DNA of 64,000 nt from Rhizoctonia solani (GCF_016906535.1 NC_057371.1:248001-312000), one strand, 5' to 3'. Counted from the first letter of the stretch, positions 48,279 to 60,831 are shown. Numbers and translations are program-made. Notes: generated from the letters alone by a model not told the origin.

Positions 48279-51035
48279 ATGGCAGTCGCATACGAACTGC
48301 CAGCCCTTTCAAAAGAGGCCGTAGCAAACACGGCCTCGCTCTTGCGCATTGTCATTCTCGTCTTTATTTCAGGCGCTGCTATTGCCAGTCGATTGTTTGC
48401 CGTCATTAATTTTGAGAGTATTATTCACGAATTGTGAGTACACATAGGCCTTCTGTTGCGGGGGGTTGTGCTGATTTGGACTAGTGATCCTTGGTTTAAC
48501 TAGTAAGTCTTTCGGCGCGTAACAAGAACAAGCATTGATGAGCCCAGTCGAGCAACAAAAGTCCTGGCCAAAGACGGATTTTATGTGGGTTTTGGTTATC
48601 GCGCAGTATATGTTTACTAACGCGCATACACAGGAATTCTGGAATTGGTTTGACCCCACGGCATGGTACCCTCTCGGCCGTGTCGTCGGTGGGACCATCT
48701 ACCCAGGTCTCATGGCTACCTCGGGCGTAATCTACAACTTTTTACACGCACTTCATCTCCCCGTCGATATTCGTAACATTTGCGTCCTTCTCGCGCCCGG
48801 GTTCAGCGCTCTGACTGCCTATGCGACTTACTTGTGCGTCATTCTTTATTTGATACACCGCCCGAATTAATGCGTCGCAGGTTCACTAAGGAAATGAAAG
48901 ACGAATCTGCCGGTCTCTTGGCGGCCATTTTATCGGTATCGCACCGGGCTACATCTCCCGTTCCGTCGCAGGATCCTACGACAACGAAGCGATCGCCATC
49001 TTTCTCCTCATGTTCACCTTCTACCTCTGGATCCGCGCCCTCAAACAAGGCTCGGCATTCTTCGGTACCTTGGCTGCCATATTCTACTTTTACATGGTCG
49101 CCGCATGGGGAGGCTACGCGTTCATCACCAACATGATCCCGCTGCATGCGCTTGCCTTGGTGCTCATGGGACGCTACTCGAGTCGGTTGTATGTGGGCTA
49201 TTCGAGCTGGTATGCCATTGGTACCCTTGCGAGCATGCAAGTTCCCTTTGTCGGCTTTCAGCCTGTGAGGACGAGTGAACACATGGGTGCTCTCGGTTCG
49301 TTTCGTCTCGTTTAATTTTTATTCCCTCACTAAACGCATTGATCCTCCAGGCGTGTTTGGTCTTCTCCAACTCATCGCGTTTACCGAGCTCGTCAGGTCC
49401 CACCTCCCATCTAAGCAATTCCAACTCGTCCTCCGCGCGTCTGTCGGCGTCTTGTTCGTACTCGGCACCCTCGGCCTTGTAGTCCTCACCTCCAAAGGAT
49501 GGATCGCACCCTGGACCGGCCGCTTCTACTCTCTCTGGGACACCGGGTACGCCAAGATCCACATCCCGATCATCGCCTCGGTATCCGAGCACCAGCCCAC
49601 GGCCTGGCCCGCGTTCTTCATGGACCTCAACTTTTTGATCTTTGTCTTCCCGGTCGGGGTCGTGCTCTGCTTCAAGGAGCTCCGCGACGAGCATGTGTTT
49701 GTCATCATCTACGCCGTGGTCGCGAGTTATTTCGCGGGCGTGATGGTGCGGTTGATGTTGACGCTTACGCCGTGCGTGTGTGTCTCGGCTGCAATCGCCG
49801 TGTCCTCGCTTTTGGATACGTATATTGACCCGGAAGAGCCTGATGCGCCCGAGGAACCTGTCCCTGCCTCGTCCTCCTCGTCGACCGAAGCCGATGGTTC
49901 CGCTTCAGCTCCTGCCTCTGCCTCTGCTGCTACTCCAGCCGCGACGCCCAAGAAACAACAGTCCAAGAAGAAATCGAGCGGGAAAAAGACCGGGATCTAC
50001 GGCCTGGACACGCGCTTGGCCGTCATTGGCAACACCGTCTTCCTCATGCTCGTCTTTGTCCTGCACTGCACCTGGGTCACCTCGAACGCGTACTCGTCCC
50101 CCTCGGTCGTTCTGGCCTCGCGCGGTCCGGACGGGTCGCAAAACATCATTGACGATTTCCGAGAGGCGTACTATTGGTTGAGGATGAACACCCCCGAGAC
50201 GAGTGTTGTCGCTTCGTGGTGGGATTATGGTTACCAGATTGCGGGAATGGCTGATCGTCCGACTTTGGTGGATAATAATACTTGGAACAACAGTGCGTTT
50301 ATTTTATTTTTGTCTTGGTCCCTGGTTTCCTGACTCTTTGGGGGTTAGCTCATATTGCGACGGTTGGGAAAATTATGGCCTCGCCCGAGGATAAAGCCTA
50401 CCCCATCCTGCGAAAACACGACGTGGACTACGTGCTCGTCATTTTCGGCGGGTTGCTCGGATATTCCGGAGACGATATCAACAAGTTCCTCTGGATGGTT
50501 CGTATCGCGCAAGGTATCTGGCCAGACGAGATCAAGGAGGCGAATTATTTCACCCCGCGTGGAGAGTACAAGGTGGACGAGTCGGCGAGTGCGGTGATGA
50601 AGGAGAGCGTGATGTACAAGACGAGTTATTATCGGTGGGTTTGGGGAATTTGGGGTCTGGGTTCGGAAAGAATAACTAATGTATTGGTTCAGGTTCTCCG
50701 AGTTGTTTGGTGGTGGACAGGCCGTGGATCGTGTTCGTCAACAGCATTTGCCGAAACAAGGTCCTACGCTGGATTACCTCGAAGAAGCGTTCACGAGTGA
50801 AAATTGGATTGTACGTCTTTTTTCTTCCTTTGCATACGTATTCCTTTTCTCCGTTCGAGTGTGAATTAACGGTTTCGTTCGCTTTTCTTTACAGGTGCGG
50901 ATCTACAAGGTTAAACAGGACGACCCGCTCGGACGAGATCATAAAGTCGCAAACGCCTTTGCAGCCGGCAAGAAGCGTAAACGCGTAAGACCGACGAGCA
51001 GGAGAAAAGCGTTAGTGGTGGATTATGAGAAATAG
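48279..51035 (+). CDS. STT3: Oligosaccharyltransferase catalytic subunit STT3
   Basis: Nine exons: 48279-48433, 48485-48502, 48548-48584, 48634-48833, 48881-49295, 49351-50292, 50349-50634, 50693-50810 and 50895-51035; about 770 residues. It transfers the Glc3Man9GlcNAc2 glycan from dolichol to Asn in the ER lumen. Landmarks: FDPWFNY (metal-binding DxD-type loop, split over exons 1-2), [10 protein letters not shown] (external-loop motif), WWDYGYQI (sequon-binding WWDYG) and DNNTWNNTHIATVGK. Many membrane helices lie between. An acidic/Ser-rich insert followed by a Lys-rich stretch (about 49825-50000) and a basic C-terminal tail are notable. Exons 2 (18 nt) and 3 (37 nt) are micro-exons. One defect: the T run at 48928-48931 must have five T to join LLAAIF to [11 protein letters not shown]. 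As STT3 is essential, this is most likely a sequence error. Confidence 0.93.
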
Positions 51036-51414
51036 TAGTAAAAAAAAATAAGTGTGCTTTTAGTTGTAGAAGTGACTTTTGTGTAATATATGTATCAGAG
51101 TATACATTGTTCAGTTCAAACACTAAAGGCGGACTCTGTGCTTGGAGTAGAATGCGTTTAGAAGTTTCTGTTTACACCCGGACAAGGGCGGTGTGTTTAC
51201 ATAACAAAGGTGTGCGCCACCCGCCTGCTCGACCCGCCTATGAGCCTTGCGACGAACACAAGCAATGGCCTAAGGAGGCACAAGGCGTATAGAGTCTTAT
51301 TTTAGCCTCGGGCATCCATAAGAGGTATTTAAGGTACGTAGGAACGAGCGATGGGTGCCATAACCTAGATACAACAGTCCCTCCTCGTTCACTCTTATAC
51401 TTATTTTAACTGCC
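51036..51414. other. Spacer downstream of STT3
   Basis: No gene supported; contains the STT3 3' flank and the promoter of the small gene at 51415. Confidence 0.35.
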
Positions 51415-51994
51415 ATGTCGGTCGGTCTCATGAACATGGGTGGATACACCTTTTCCAGTCCTAACCAAAGCAATCCAGCGTGGTACAAAGATAGCCTGAC
51501 CAATGCACTTCGTGCCCTCGCTCAAAAGTCCAAGTCTACCTTGCCTCGGGATGTTTATGTCACTGTATGCGCGTTTATCCCCTCGTATATGCGCTCCAAA
51601 TTGACTTGATTCATGCTCTAGATCGAAGAGGCAGCGGGAAGAACATATATCCACGAGTATTATATTCGCGATCTACACGCTGCAAACCCTGATCGACCCG
51701 TTCATCCTGACTCGTCGTTTGTGTACACGGGATACAAGGCATCGCTTGCGATTTTGCTCAGCATGGTTAGCCAGCCTGGACTCGATGGAACTCCAGGGGG
51801 AAAGATTTGTCGTGGAATTGTGAGTGGCTGTTCACTTTCTTGTGTTCATACTATACCGACACTCATTGTCCGTATATTAGAACGCGTGCTTGCAGGACAT
51901 ACTAGCCCTTGTCCGGTCCAAGGGAAATGATGTTGGTCGGTTGTTCAAGGATCCAGAGATGAATCGGTTATTGGCCAACCTTGCCAACATTTAG
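51415..51994 (+). CDS. Small hypothetical protein, intact member of a duplicated pair
   Basis: Three exons: 51415-51564, 51622-51819 and 51896-51994 (or from 51881, which adds five in-frame codons); about 148-153 residues. No family recognised. It is mostly predicted helix: WYKDSLTNALRALAQ, then GRTYIHEYYIRDL, VYTGYKASLAILLSMV and ILALVRSKGNDVGRLFKD. There is no signal peptide or membrane helix. Reality is supported by a second copy at 53803-54393 with the same exon lengths (exon 2: 198 versus 197 nt) and the same splice positions. The pair flanks a CACTGT MITE. Function unknown. Confidence 0.7.
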
Positions 51995-52658
51995 TCTATT
52001 CGAGTTGTGTATCGTATTAATATTGTAGCTTGTTCCTGGTTTATCTATTGTAGTCCACTCTAATTTTCGCACATTTTATCTGCTTATTCTTAACACATAA
52101 TCCATCATGATCGCGATTCTCCCTCTGAGAACCTTTTAACTAATCTCCGAGGTCATGATACTCCACCTCAGATCTGCTGGGTCATAATGAAACTGACCCA
52201 ACCTGTGCTCCGAGCTGGCCTATTCATATATGCACAGTAGTATTTATCAATGAGAGCCTGGGGTCGCTTTTGACGGGCTCGAGGTGGCGACTAGGCCACC
52301 CAACACTGCGACCGCCCAGATCAAAGGCTCGGAGAGTGAGTAGAAAACTGCGAGAATGATTACTAGTTTAGAGGTGGCGAGAGGTTAATGAAGAAACGAC
52401 GCGACGGTTACATACAGAGTCCCCTCCATGGTACGCCATTATGAAGTGATAGGGGGTATATTAATTGTGTCTGAGTAAGTCACGTGGGTACAATTTTTTT
52501 TATTCATATTTAAAGAGCTACAAGCGAACAAGGCTAACCGCTCAAGGACGTGGGTACAAGTATCAGCTCTCAGTCAAGTATTACATGTGAAGCCCCACTA
52601 CACCGTGGTCACTCGCCATCATACATTGCTTGCGCATTAACTTCGAAGGCAGATCTAG
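51995..52658. other. Spacer between the small gene and a MITE
   Basis: No gene supported. Confidence 0.35.
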
Positions 52659-52878
52659 CACTGTACAAGGTTATAATGCTGAAAATCAGTGCGTGTGTTT
52701 AAGTGAGAATTGAGCTGAAATCAAGATCAATACATACTGATTTTAGGTATCAATTCTTCCATAGTCTGATTCATGCTGAGGGAGGCACACTAACATTGTA
52801 ATTTTCAGACCATATCCTACTGAAAAAAGGAATATTTTACTGATGTACTGATTTTCAGGATCTTATCACACCACAGTG
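52659..52878. mobile_element. CACTGT-family MITE, copy 4
   Basis: 220 bp, CACTGTACAAGG at the left and CCACAGTG at the right, flanked by the exact 3-bp duplication TAG (52656-52658 and 52879-52881). Same orientation as the other copies. Confidence 0.92.
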
Positions 52879-53717
52879 TAGAGTGATCCAGCTCCCCTTA
52901 GAAGCAGTAATATGCCCGTATATCAATGAGTATTTCCACGATAAAGCTATCTTACATTCTGCTATCATTACTTTTGCAAAAGAGTCGAGCATAGACTCGA
53001 AGGATACGCAATATATGTAACTAACATAGGTCACTGATGGTGTGAGGTTTCAAAATAGTTGTTAACATTATTCTGCCAGTCGTCGTGATTGCTAGTAGTG
53101 TCAATATATGCGTACATTAGAATACGCTGGCTTAGATGAACACCCTGTTGAAAGACACGTAGCTAGACGATTTTGTATCTCAGCTCTACTATATGGTAGT
53201 GAACTTGTATATATACTGTACCTAGACGATTTTGTATCTACAGGATTATAAGCATACATGAACAGAATAGAGAGATATGATACGTACCTCAGCTCTACTA
53301 TATGGTAGTGAACTGAGGTACACGAGAATCGATAAAGAACACATTTATACTCGTACATCCAAACGTAAGTAAATATATGCGTAAGGATTACATGTACGGT
53401 TCCGTGAGACTGATATTCAACACACCCGATTATAGTAATCTCATACAATCCCGTTTTGACTTCATGCACAGCCATTGTATGACCGGAAAACGCTCGCCCG
53501 TAGGACCTAACTATGCTGAGTTATCTTTCGAATTCACTACACTTGGACCAACTATACCAGCTTTCTTGTACAGGTGTAACATGAGATACCAGGCTTAATT
53601 AAGAGCGACAGGTGCTTGGCCTCCACTCTGTTGACTGCAATGTACTTTGACCAGTGAACTATAGTGAAGCACACCGCAAGAAATTGAGCTGTGGCCTGTG
53701 TAAGGTTTTCTATAGAA
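52879..53717. other. Spacer with local duplications
   Basis: No gene supported. Contains the locally duplicated segments at 53163-53314. Short frames at 53101-53475 (-) and 53377-53598 (+) overlap these and have no support. Confidence 0.35.
53163..53314. repeat. Interspersed local direct repeats
   Basis: CTAGACGATTTTGTATCT occurs at 53163-53180 and 53222-53239. A 27-bp unit beginning CTCAGCTCTACTATATGGTA occurs at 53179-53205 and 53288-53314. The second unit is also bounded by GTACCTCAG and CTGAGGTAC, a 9-bp inverted repeat (53284-53320). Origin unknown; looks like a local slippage or template-switch event. Confidence 0.75.
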
Positions 53718-53725
53718 TATAAAAG
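53718..53725 (+). promoter_or_regulatory. TATA box of the duplicated small gene
   Basis: TATAAAAG, 78 nt upstream of the ATG at 53803. Confidence 0.45.
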
Positions 53726-53802
53726 GGGACTAGATTTCCTTTAACTCGGGCTTGCTTTACTACTCAAAATTCTTCTGTCCAACGTCCGCTATCTTCACCT
53801 TG

Positions 53803-54393
53803 ATGTACCATCCCACCCCCCTTGTTCGGCCGTGGTACTACGGGAGCCTCTCTCGCTCGTTTTGCCATGTTGCACAGTTTAGTAAACCACGGGTTCCAGC
53901 TGATATACATCTTTTGGTAGATATGTTTTCTATTTAAGGGTTCGATAGTATCTCACCATTGTTTCAGTTGAACGAAGCCAGTGGTCGGTGTTCGTTCATG
54001 AGTCATACATCGCTGAGCTGAAAACTTCAGACCCCGGACACCCGGTTAGCTCTGATCCGCTATACATGTACAAAGGCTACAAAACGTCCTTGGATAGTCT
54101 GCTTAAGGTAATCTCTGAAAACCTCGTGGGCTCAAAGATAGTTATCGGGCTGTACTATGCCAGCGTATGGTGAGTGACGGTGCCGTGCGTCATGGCCACT
54201 CGAATTCTGATTTTTATTTCCCCAGGTCACCCACATTGAGAATATCTTACATGTAATCCAGCCCAATGGTAATGATATTTATAGTTTAGTCAATGATCAC
54301 ACCGTACACAAGGCATTGTCTGCATTCACACACTTCATGTTGGGGCACGGCGACGTTTTACATGGAAACAATTCGTGCTGCTATATTTGTTAA
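53803..54393 (+). pseudogene. Paralogue of the 51415 small gene, one-base frameshift
   Basis: Exons 53803-53916, 53968-54164 and 54226-54393 match the gene at 51415-51994 junction for junction. Conserved pieces: WYYGSLSRSF (versus WYKDSLTNAL), EASGR, VHESYIAEL (versus IHEYYIRDL), YKGYKTSLDSLLK (versus YTGYKASLAILLS) and QPNGNDIYSLV (versus RSKGNDVGRLF). Exon 2 is 197 nt instead of 198; the missing base falls just after EASGR (about 53988) and breaks the frame. It has its own TATA box and diverged C-terminus, so it may be an expressed paralogue with a sequence error rather than a dead copy. Confidence 0.6.
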
Positions 54394-54768
54394 TATACCT
54401 CTACTTACTGAATAACCATAACAAAATTCTTACTTCATGGCTTTACATTTGCCTCTGTTAGTACACGTACAAGGCGCCCTATAGCTATAAGATACTACCA
54501 AGAGGCTCCCTGTCCTGCGTACCTGAGTAGAAATCATATCTGAAATTGCGAGAGCCAAGGGGAAAGATACCACAAAGGCTAGTATTGAATAGAACCTGAT
54601 AGGAATGGAGCCGTAAAGCACCAACTATCGGCCCAAATGAAGCAGTAGGCAGGAATACAAGGGGATGACTAGCGATGCAAGATATTACATGTGGGGTTGG
54701 CGAGGCTGTTGAAAAGCTGAGGCGAAAGATGAATTAATACCTGAATAGGAGCTATCGACATAAGAAAA
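54394..54768. other. Spacer
   Basis: No gene supported; a 64-residue frame at 54430-54624 (-) has no recognisable product. Confidence 0.35.
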
Positions 54769-55130
54769 TTACGGCCGCCTCACTACGGCGACGACGAAGT
54801 CCCATCCCCACCAGGCGTACTTAATCTCGACAAGCCTCTTGACTTGTCTCCATCCATCCGCATCTGTATTCTCATTGGGGGACTTGGTAGAACCCATATA
54901 AATGAAATCGGCAGGGGAGATTAGGGATCGCAGCAAGGAGCGACCGACCAAGAATGCAATGATAGCGACGATCAGAAGTGTCATGGTTGAATGCTGTCGG
55001 TCGAGTAAGAGTTGCCTGGGTTCGGTAGGTACCACTGCGGGGTCTTGGGCTGCTCGAGAGCCTGAGCTTCGGGCTGAGGCTCTTGTGTTTGGGACTTTGA
55101 TTCCTTTTCGGCATCCGTAATGGACGGCAT
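54769..55130 (-). CDS. Small single-pass membrane protein
   Basis: Starts MPSITDAEKESKS at 55130 with an acidic, Gln/Pro/Glu-rich N-terminus, then a membrane segment (MTLLIVAIIAFLVGRSLL) and a C-terminus ending in WWGWDFVVAVVRRP. As written, the N-terminal and C-terminal halves are in different frames: one missing base between about 55035 and 55060 (around CCCAAGACCCC) would join QALEQPK to DPAVVPTEPRQLLLD. About 120 residues in total. No family was recognised. It lies tail-side of the START gene in the same orientation, about 110 nt away. Confidence 0.5.
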
Positions 55131-55243
55131 CTTGTTTACTGTGTTGGTATATGCGGAGAGGAATCCAAAGAGCGACGTAGAAGAGCGACGAACTTGCGCA
55201 GGCCGTGTGGGAGATTTGGGAGCCTGTATCGTGTTAGAATGTA

Positions 55244-58200
55244 TTACGAATTTTTGATTAATGATACCGAGGTCGAGCCCTCCTCTGTCGGCGAAAATTC
55301 CGTAGAGGTTGGTTCATCAATAACTTTCTGTACGGGTTCGGAGGGCGGGGCTTTGACTATGGGTTCATCTGAATACAAGTGGGTGGCAGCGACCACAGGC
55401 CAAGAAAGCGTGTTCGGGACCTTGGGTCCAGGCCCACCTCTCGAGCTAGTGGCAGAGTCAATATTCTGGACTCTATGGAAATGACACGTACGCACCGACC
55501 CAGCAGTGGGTAACCGACGTGATCGTCTTCTAGAGCGGCCCTTCCAAGGGCAACAATTGACTTCTTCTCGCTCAAAACATCCATAAGGCTCCCGTCAACT
55601 CGAATCTTGTCCTTGATGGTACTCGGCCCGATACTGACTTTAACGATTGCATGCTCGTTTGCTAGTCTCTGCTTCCATTCGGGTTGTTCAGGGCCGCGGC
55701 GTGTCTCACCAGTGAGAGGATCCAGAACTTCTGGGATCGTTTGGGGTGTCGTAGGTAATGATATACGGACCAACTGACGACTGGGGGGTAGTTGTCGCCG
55801 CAGACGCGCGAAGTGGAGAAACAGGAAGAGTGAATACTTGAGCGCGCAGTGGTATTATTCGTGTTGTTGTTGTGGAGCTATCGTCGTCAGTTAGAAGAGA
55901 TATCGGCTGAGTAGCTTTCTCAGAGAGGAACGTGGATGTAGTCGTGATGTCGTAGCCGCCCGGGAATAGCCTCGGATCGATGATAAACTCGGCGACAATC
56001 AAACCCTCAGAGTTTATATCGGGCCGCTTGGCATTCGAGGAGAGAGTGCGGGCTCGGTTGCGGAATCTGGATCCCGAAGCACGCCCCCAACTAGTATTGG
56101 TGCTATTTCCTGCGGTCCCCCCACTGGAACCACCTCCATTACTAGGTGTTTTGCGCGAACTACTCGTTACGGAAAGAAAGGAGGAGCTTGAAGTGGGTTC
56201 TATCGCACTCGCTGGGGGTTGCATTGGAGAAGATGGGGGTGGCATAGTGTATGGCGAGAGCTTCACGTTCGTCTGGAACACGTTTGTTGTTTGGTTGTAG
56301 CTCGAGCCCACACATATGTTCGGCGTGCGTCTTCATGATTAAGTGTCCATGTCAGTCCGTGAGGATCCTTGCTCTCATGCGCCTCTTCTTCGGTTATTCC
56401 CTTCATTGCCAAAAACTGACGACGGGTATCGCACTATAGGGGTCGGAGCGCGCGACCCGCACCTAAGAACGATTCGACAGCAGTAATGGAAGCACGGGGG
56501 AGAGTAGAGTTGACCATGGCGTTGTAGGTAGCAGGTACCTGACCTCCATAATCCACGCATACAAGAGAGTACAACGTGCGCTGGGAATCGCATAGTTCTC
56601 TGCCGTATAAGGATCGAGCGTCTCAATCACCCAGCCATATAGAGGCATATTTCCGACTGGCAGGGTGTATGGGTTCACTTTGCCGGGCGCGAATGACTGA
56701 GATGCCGGGTTGTACGAAGACGATGTGAGGAAAATTAAATCTGGGGTGCCAGAGCCAGAGCCAGAACCAGATGTGGCGCGAGAAGTGGTCCGGGCAGTAA
56801 GTGTCGAGACGTAAAATCCTCGATCACGGAATGGAAATCCTCCCTTGAGTACAGTAAACTCCGTCCGGACGCCAGCGCCATATTCTTCGAGCACTGCGCT
56901 TGCACTGCCATCGAACCACGTGTCCCACTGCTTTCTCGATTCCACACACGAGATTGCGCTCGCGACATCCTCAGCCGAAACGCCCTGTAGGACCTTGGCG
57001 CATCGATGCACTGGGAGCGTGGTCGACAAGAAGTTCTCGGTACGCCGGGTTACCGTAAGTCCAGCTTTGGTGGTCACAGGTGTCCATCCACCAGCGGTCG
57101 GAATCGTATCAGGCGTGGGATTGTTCGAGTGCTGGCGAGTTAGGAATGCAAGTGCATCGAGAGATGTAGCGACAGGCGGCCTTTCACCTGCCAGAGCAGC
57201 AGACGGTAGAGTAGATTGGGGGGCGCTCGTGTTGGTGACGAGTCGTAAGAGATTCGATGGTTGCGCGACCGACGTGATGGCAGTTTCGACTCCATTCTGA
57301 ACGTTAGGTATTGTGATTCCAAGTCCCGTATGCGAATCCTCTCCCGAGCTGGGTCCACCTACGCCCATGTTAGCACCCGCGGGCGCCCACATCTTACCCA
57401 TACCAAGCCCCAAAGAGCTCATCCCCATACCCCAGTTCATAACAGTCTTCACCATGCCCGTCCCTGTCCCCGTCCCCGTATCTTCGCCATCAGTACCCAC
57501 CCCACCCCCTTCGTTTCCTTCTGCGACATCCGATACGTCCTCGCTGGGTTTTTCACGCTTTGTCCGCAATACTGGTGGTTCGTCCAATGGGATCCGCATG
57601 GGTTTAACCCTTTTGGCCTTGGCTAGTGCCTTTGCTTCGGCCTCAGGGAGATCCTCTACGTCTACTTTCACGCGAGCACCGTTGACAACGAGCGTTGGAC
57701 GGCCGGTCTGTATGCGAGGAGCGGTAAGAAGACTATTGGAGCGCTGGTGCCCCGGTCTATCAGCGAGCAAAGGACTCTTCGAGTCCATGACTTTAGAGGT
57801 AGATTCAGCTCTGGCACGCTCTCCATGGAATCGTAGCAACTCTTCGCGAGCGGATCTTACAGGCGTTCTTGTCCCCTCTCCACCCGAGCTTTGGTCCTCC
57901 CATTCGCTCGGAGAATCTTTGTCTTTCGTTGGGATTGAGGGATTATTTCCATCCTTGGGAGAGGGTGGGGCGGCCTTGCGAACGGCGACGTTGATGCGGT
58001 CGTCCCAACCTCCAGCTCCCGCATAACCGATACCGCTGACATTTCCATAAGTTGAAGAGAGTTGGTCAGCTGCGTGCTCGATCGTGATCCATAAACCACC
58101 ACCGCCTCTCGCAAGTCGGTGGCGTCTAAGGGCACGGACGGCCGAAGGTGGAGGGTCGACTACGATTTCGAGAGGGGCCCAATTGTCGGGATCGACTCGA

Positions 58201-60831
58201 AGTTCCAGTTCGATAGGTGGAACAGGCGCTGGGATAGGATTAGAAGTTTCGCCGGCACCATTAATCGTTGAGTTGCTGTCGTTCGAAGGCTCGGAGGTGG
58301 GGAATGCTATCCCCTTGCCAGAGGAGATGGATGTAGAGGACGGAGTTAATGAACGACTTGATAAACTTGATGGAGTCAATGACCGGCCACCAGGTGATTC
58401 TGGGGAACTCGATGGACTTGATGCTCTCTTGCTATTAGGTATGATCGTCGCAACGCTCGCTCCCATGCCTTCGTTATCCTCATCACTTTCCCCGGCTCGT
58501 CGGGAGAGGGAACTGGAACGAGAACCTAAACCCGACAATGACTGTTTCCATCTTCGTCTTCGTTCGCCTTCAGGTTTGGGAGAAGCAGTAGTGGGAGTCC
58601 GTCCTTCGCTTCTCTCGTACTCGATTCTCCAGATACCACGGTCATGGTCATAGCGCATCCGTGTCTTCTTAGCACCACTCAATCTGCTAACGACGGGCGG
58701 CGCACCCCCACCTCTGATAACAGTCTCTCCGATCCCTGCCAGCGTCGCGACCATAGAAGCCGGTACACCGCCGGATCCTCGACCAGTCCATGGAGCAGAG
58801 TTGGAAGCGGAGGACTGTTCAAGCAGGGTAAGGAGTGTAGTCGTAGGCGACAGTGCCTCGATGGCGAAACCGTGCAAATCCACATGCGTTCGGATTGTTG
58901 GCAGCTCAGAAGGGGGAATTAAAGGGAATAGATTGACGTCAGACGTGGAGAACGAAAAGACGTGTGCTGCCGTGGGCGATTTGTAAGACGTCTTGAGTAC
59001 AATAGTGTCTCTCGGACTACTTTGGCCATCAGCATGAATAGCGCATTAAAAAAGCATAGTGACTCACTTGACAGGCCAGGCGGCTTTCCATCCGACTCTC
59101 CATAGCTCGCTGAGTTCGCTTACATCCTCAATAAGTCGTGCATCCTCTATGTTTTTCTCCCATATAACTCGTGCTGGCTCACATCCTAGTACGCCTAAAA
59201 GGTCCCATACGCCTACGCCCACAAACGTGGCCTCAGCTCGATATACTACCAAAGTGGGGTCAATTGAATCGAGTTGTGTTACAGTAACACCTCGTGACTC
59301 CAGCAAGGGACGCCATTTGATGTCCGGCTCTTGCAACAACGCCGTAAAGTACGTGTATGACCGGCGAATAAGAGTTTGAATCGATTTTTGGGCGGCAGCG
59401 GTTCGAGTCGACGTCGTTAGCCCAGAGGGGACCGTACTCGTAATGCTGGCTGCACGGGATTGAGTACTGGGAGCTGGGGTCGAGGATACACTGCCTGATA
59501 TATTCGCTTGTCCGGCACTGGAACTAATATTTGATAGAGCCTCTGCTCCTACTCCCAAGGCAAACCCGGCATCTAAAACTGGTCGAGGGGCGAGCCGAGC
59601 CGAAGAGACAGCGTGGGGAGCTCCGTTGATCCGTAATGTCCCCTTTGAGCCACCTCCGAGCTCGATGACGAGTTTGACTTTAAGAGATGACGCCGAGTTT
59701 GCTGGGACCGGTGGATGAGTGATCCGCATCACGGTCCGATCAGCGTCTTCGTTGTTGTTTTCATCACCAGATCCACTACGAGAAGCATTTACAGTCCAAG
59801 GCAGATTGGAGACAGCTTCGCTCGCTGCTCGCGTTGAAATCTGTGCCTCCCATGCATGTAATGGAGAGATTCGCAACTCGACTTCTCTTTGGCCCGCCCC
59901 TGGATTCCCCTCCCCATGTTCGTCCTCAGGAAGGATTGTGTAATCAACCCTCAACGCCGCCCTGCCTGTGTCGTACGATACTGCGTCGATTACCGATCGC
60001 GGGCCCCACCTCTGGAGAAGTGGTGCCCGAGTTGCTCGTTCACAGGCCATTGAATAGATAGCAGGGAGGAGAGCAGGGAGGGTAGTACTCGGTGAAGAAG
60101 AGGATAGACTAAAGGCGTTGCGGAGATCGTGCTGCCAGAAGAGAGTGATTCGCGTTTTTGAAGACGTGGAGGTTGGGAGTTGGATACACCATGCTTGCAC
60201 TAATTGGTATGATCGGTTCAATTGTATGCACAACCCAAATACGAGCAATAGCTTACAATGCACATGGGATCTGACATAGGGGGGCGAAGGACGAAGATAG
60301 GCAGGCTCTTCTGGAGAACGAGGAAGTGATGTTGATATATCGATGATGGTTGATGCGTCATGGACTGTCCGAGAGACTGTGATGGCATCCCGAGGACTTG
60401 TAGAAGAAATAAGTGGAGTTGCCAACTAGATGCTTGCTACTCACTTGGCCGGCCATCCCAAAGCATATCTGTCTTGATTACACGTGTGGCAGGATCGAGG
60501 ACTTCCAACACATGAACTTTGTCTGTCATGACGTCCCATTCCTTTCGTAGCTCGGGCGAAGAGAATATCGCCCTCCATTCATCAACGCCGGGGCATCCGC
60601 CTTCGTCGATCTCCATCACAGCACGAAACACGTTTCCTTTCTTGTGTAGAGACCCGTTCCCACCATTACTTGTGCTAACACGCACCCATCCATTCGAGCC
60701 AACTAGGCTCTTGAGTGTGGTGGCCGCATCGGATAACGCAGACGCCCATAATTCATGAAGTCTGAAAAATGTCAACGGTTCAATAAACATTCATCCCACA
60801 TTTGAGGCACTTACCGTGCACCATCCGACAT
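55244..60831 (-). CDS. Very large START-domain lipid-binding protein
   Basis: Minus-strand gene of roughly 1,700 codons. Exons: 60831-60815, 60761-60445, 60396-60257, 60199-59068, a long exon from 59010 to about 55496, and 55439-55244. Three START-like modules are visible. First: LHELWASALSDA...EWRAIFSSPELRKEWD...MLWDGRPS / RDAITVSRT...AWCIQ. Second: RSYTYFTALLQEPDIKW...EATFVGVGVWDLLG...ELWRVGWKAAWPV. Third: VHRCAKVLQGVSAEDVASAI...RKQWDTWFDG...MPLYGWVIETLDPY. START domains bind sterols or phospholipids. A long Ser/Pro/Gly-rich linker (about 57300-58600) precedes the third. The C-terminal part has LIVAEFIIDPRLFPGGYD and DPLTGETRR. Frame breaks occur at the exon 2 donor (60445), 56544, the TAG at about 56431, 56309 and about 55775. 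Continuity past 56431 is inferred from recalled family architecture. Confidence 0.75.

Noticed and set aside
49164..49694. 176-residue acidic frame on - inside STT3
   Set aside because: Antisense of well-supported STT3 exons 5-6, rich in Glu/Asp/Gly as expected from the complementary codons.
57313..58653. Two long + strand frames (57313-58026, 58084-58653)
   Set aside because: They lie antisense to the Ser/Pro-rich linker of the START protein, where low-complexity codons keep all strands open.
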